A stretch of DNA of 64,000 nt from Micromonospora radicis (lineage in GTDB: Bacteria; Actinomycetota; Actinomycetes; Mycobacteriales; Micromonosporaceae): the NCBI RefSeq assembly GCF_003583405.1, contig NZ_QXEC01000002.1, positions 124,001-188,000 of the forward strand, in the 5' to 3' direction. Positions 62,202-64,000 of the stretch are shown one piece after another; the first letter of the stretch is position 1; each line of letters begins with the position of its first letter. The translations under genes and the position numbers were made by a program. The notes beneath the pieces were generated by a model. It saw only the letters and a list, made by a program, of their open reading frames with translations. It was not told the origin of the DNA and ran no database searches.

Positions 62202-64000
62202 GTGCATCTCAAGAGCCTGACGGTGAAGGGCTTCAAGTCCTTCGCCTCCGCGACGACGCTCAAGCTGGAGCCGGGGATCACCTGTGTGGTGGGCCCGAAC
62301 GGCTCCGGCAAGTCCAACGTCGTCGACGCCATCGCCTGGGTGCTCGGCGAGCAGGGCGCGAAGGCGCTGCGGGGCGGCAAGATGGAGGACGTCATCTTCG
62401 CCGGCACCGCCGGCCGGGCCCCGCTCGGCCGGGCCGAGGTGACGCTGACCATCGACAACACCGACGGCGCACTGCCGATCGAGTACACCGAGGTCTCCAT
62501 CACCCGCCGGATGTTCCGCTCCGGCGAGAGCGAGTACGAGATCAACGGAGACTCCTGCCGGCTGCTCGACATCCAGGAGCTGCTCTCCGACTCCGGCATC
62601 GGCCGGGAGATGCACATCATCGTCGGCCAGGGGCGACTCGACGGCATGCTGCACGCCAAGCCGGAGGACCGGCGGGCGTTCATCGAGGAGGCGGCCGGCG
62701 TCCTCAAGCACCGCAAGCGCAAGGAAAAGGCGCTGCGCAAGCTCGACGCGATGCAGACCAACCTCAATCGGCTCACCGACCTCACCGCCGAGCTGCGCCG
62801 CCAGCTGAAACCGCTCGGCCGGCAGGCCGAGGTGGCCCGGCGGGCCGCGGTGATCCAGGCCAACCTGCGCGACGCCCGGCTGCGGCTGCTCGCCGACGAC
62901 CTGGCCACCCTGCGGACCACGCTGGACAGGGAGATCGCCGACGAGACGGCGCTGCGGCAGCGCCGTGAGCAGGTGGAGGCCGAACACGCCGAGGTACAGG
63001 CCCGGCTCGGCGAGTTGGAGGAGGCGCTGGCGTCCGACGCCCCGCTGCTCGCCGCCGCCCAGGACACCTGGTACAAGCTCTCCGCCCTGCAGGAGCGGTT
63101 CCGCTCGATCGAGCAACTCGCGCTGGAACGCCTGCGACACCTGAGCGCGACCCCCGACGACGAGCGCCCGGGCCGCGACCCGGACCAGTTGGAGGCCGAG
63201 GCCGAACGGGTCCGCGAGCAGGAGGAGGAGCTGCGCGCGGCGCTCACCGACGACCAGATCCGCCTCGCCGAGGCGGTGGAACATCGCCAGGAGCTGGAAC
63301 GGCAGCTCGCCGCCGCCGAACGGGAGCTGGTCGCCGCGGCCAAGGCGATCGCCGACCGGCGGGAGGGGTTGGCCCGGCTGACCGGGCAGGTGAACTCGGC
63401 CCGCGCCCGGACCACCAGTGCCGGCGAGGAGATCGAGCGGCTCGCCGCCGCGCACGCCGACGCGTTGACCCGCGCCGAGCGGGCCCAGGCCGAGCTGGAC
63501 GCGGTCGCCGAGCAGTCCACCGAGGCCGACCGGGACAACGCCGACCTCGACGCCCGGCACGCCGAGGCGGTCGCCGCCCAGGAACAGGCGCAGGCGACGG
63601 TCCGTTCGCTCTCCGACGCCGAGCGGGCCGCCGAGAAGGACGCCGCCACCTGGAAGGCCCGGGAGGAGGCGCTCGCGCTGGGCCTACGGCGCAAGGACGG
63701 CGCCGGCGCGTTGCTGGCCCGCGCCGACCAGGTACCCGGCCTGCTGGGCAGCCTCGCCGGCCTGCTCACGGTCGCGCCCGGCCACGAGGCGGCGCTCGCC
63801 GCCGCTCTCGGTGGGCTGGCCGACGCGGTCGCGGTCACCGGGGTCGACGAGGCGGTCGAGGCGATGCGGCTGCTGAAGATCTCCGACGCGGGACGCGCCG
63901 GTGTGCTGGTCGGCAGCCCCGCCGGGCCGGGCATGTCCGGCTCCGCCGACGCGCTGCGCCCGAAGCTGCCGGACCGCGCCCAGTGGGCGCCCGACCTGGT
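62202..64000 (+). CDS. smc: Chromosome segregation protein SMC (3' partial)
   Basis: SMC-family ATPase that compacts and separates chromosomes with ScpAB. The window contains the first 599 codons and part of the next; no stop before 64000. N-terminal MHLKSLTVKGFKSFASAT, Walker A GPNGSGKSNVVDAI (residues about 32-45), Q-loop, a first coiled coil (about 170-495) with typical REQEEELRAALTD heptads, and the start of the hinge near GLLGSLAGLLTVAPGHEAAL (about residue 505). GTG 62202 has GAGG 8-10 nt upstream. Follows mutM at a distance, as in mycobacteria. Confidence 0.96.
   Translation, partial: MHLKSLTVKGFKSFASATTLKLEPGITCVVGPNGSGKSNVVDAIAWVLGEQGAKALRGGKMEDVIFAGTAGRAPLGRAEVTLTIDNTDGALPIEYTEVSITRRMFRSGESEYEINGDSCRLLDIQELLSDSGIGREMHIIVGQGRLDGMLHAKPEDRRAFIEEAAGVLKHRKRKEKALRKLDAMQTNLNRLTDLTAELRRQLKPLGRQAEVARRAAVIQANLRDARLRLLADDLATLRTTLDREIADETALRQRREQVEAEHAEVQARLGELEEALASDAPLLAAAQDTWYKLSALQERFRSIEQLALERLRHLSATPDDERPGRDPDQLEAEAERVREQEEELRAALTDDQIRLAEAVEHRQELERQLAAAERELVAAAKAIADRREGLARLTGQVNSARARTTSAGEEIERLAAAHADALTRAERAQAELDAVAEQSTEADRDNADLDARHAEAVAAQEQAQATVRSLSDAERAAEKDAATWKAREEALALGLRRKDGAGALLARADQVPGLLGSLAGLLTVAPGHEAALAAALGGLADAVAVTGVDEAVEAMRLLKISDAGRAGVLVGSPAGPGMSGSADALRPKLPDRAQWAPDL

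Noticed and set aside
61847..63934. Long minus-strand frame opposite smc (695 codons)
   Set aside because: Rich in Ser/Arg/Ala as expected for the antisense of GC-rich codons; the plus-strand frame carries unmistakable SMC motifs.

Overview
The window is chromosomal DNA from a high-GC actinomycete. GC-rich third codon positions, many GTG starts, leaderless promoters, an XRE/DUF397 gene pair, a coenzyme F420 guanylyltransferase gene and recurring palindromic repeats point to the Micromonosporaceae (Micromonospora or Salinispora-like); the genus is inferred. Gene order resembles, from memory, the mycobacterial block ilvB-ilvN-ilvC-serA-leuB-(FAH)-tRNAs-IclR-leuC-leuD-hupB-mutT1-ppk-fbiD-gpsA-ddl-thiL-rpmB-DAK-recG-rsmD-coaD-sepIVA-DUF177-rpmF-rnc-mutM-smc. 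This is core chromosome; no phage, insertion sequence, CRISPR or integrated plasmid was found.

Layout. 1-2325: a GGDEF-EAL cyclic-di-GMP protein cut by the left edge. 2294-15523: branched-chain amino acid and serine synthesis (ilvB, ilvN, ilvC, serA, leuB, ilvE, cimA), interrupted by an ApbE-like protein, a tyrosine phosphatase and a PRC-barrel protein. ilvB and cimA are each preceded by a tiny leader ORF and a hairpin/T-tract terminator, as in ribosome-mediated attenuation. 15534-24806: an endonuclease/phosphatase-fold membrane protein, a small secreted protein, a MoxR-DUF58-VWA operon, a PDZ-less HtrA-like protease, ArfB and two less-defined proteins. 24940-30184: a fumarylacetoacetase-fold gene, one tRNA-Gln and two identical tRNA-Glu genes, an IclR regulator divergent from leuC-leuD, and an HU protein with a long Lys/Ala tail. 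30328-36491: a membrane-EEP fusion, MutT1-like hydrolase, polyphosphate kinase, a small cold-shock-like protein and CofC/FbiD. 36614-47032: lipid synthesis (plsC, gpsA), a cystathionine lyase-like enzyme, a methyltransferase, a ROK protein, XRE/DUF397, ddl, DUF3515, an Lrp/AsnC ligand domain, thiL and an acetyltransferase. 47153-59000: translation, repair and lipid genes (rpmB, DAK, recG, rsmD, coaD, sepIVA, DUF177, rpmF, plsX, rnc, mutM) and an LPXTG surface protein. 58997-64000: a GH114-like lipoprotein, a CAP-domain membrane protein, a small coiled-coil protein and the start of smc.

How the genes fit together. LeuB and LeuCD serve both leucine synthesis and, with CimA, a citramalate route to 2-oxobutyrate for isoleucine; IlvBNC and IlvE complete Ile/Val/Leu. 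PlsC, GpsA and PlsX supply phospholipid precursors. RsmD, L28, L32, RNase III and the tRNAs serve translation; RecG, MutM and MutT1 serve genome protection; Smc and SepIVA serve chromosome and septum organisation.

Most unusual signals. (i) Three gene junctions (ilvB-ilvN, plsC-gpsA, upstream of thiL) carry short ORFs built from a GAGCGnnAGCGAG-type repeat, all read in the same frame and all ending in a stop that overlaps the next start codon. (ii) The cimA leader peptide has two tandem ATT isoleucine codons. (iii) Two intergenic palindromes share GATCAAC ends and are flanked by a C-rich tract on the left and a G-quadruplex-like tract on the right. (iv) At least eleven genes or leaders look leaderless, with TANNNT-like boxes exactly 6-7 nt before the start codon.
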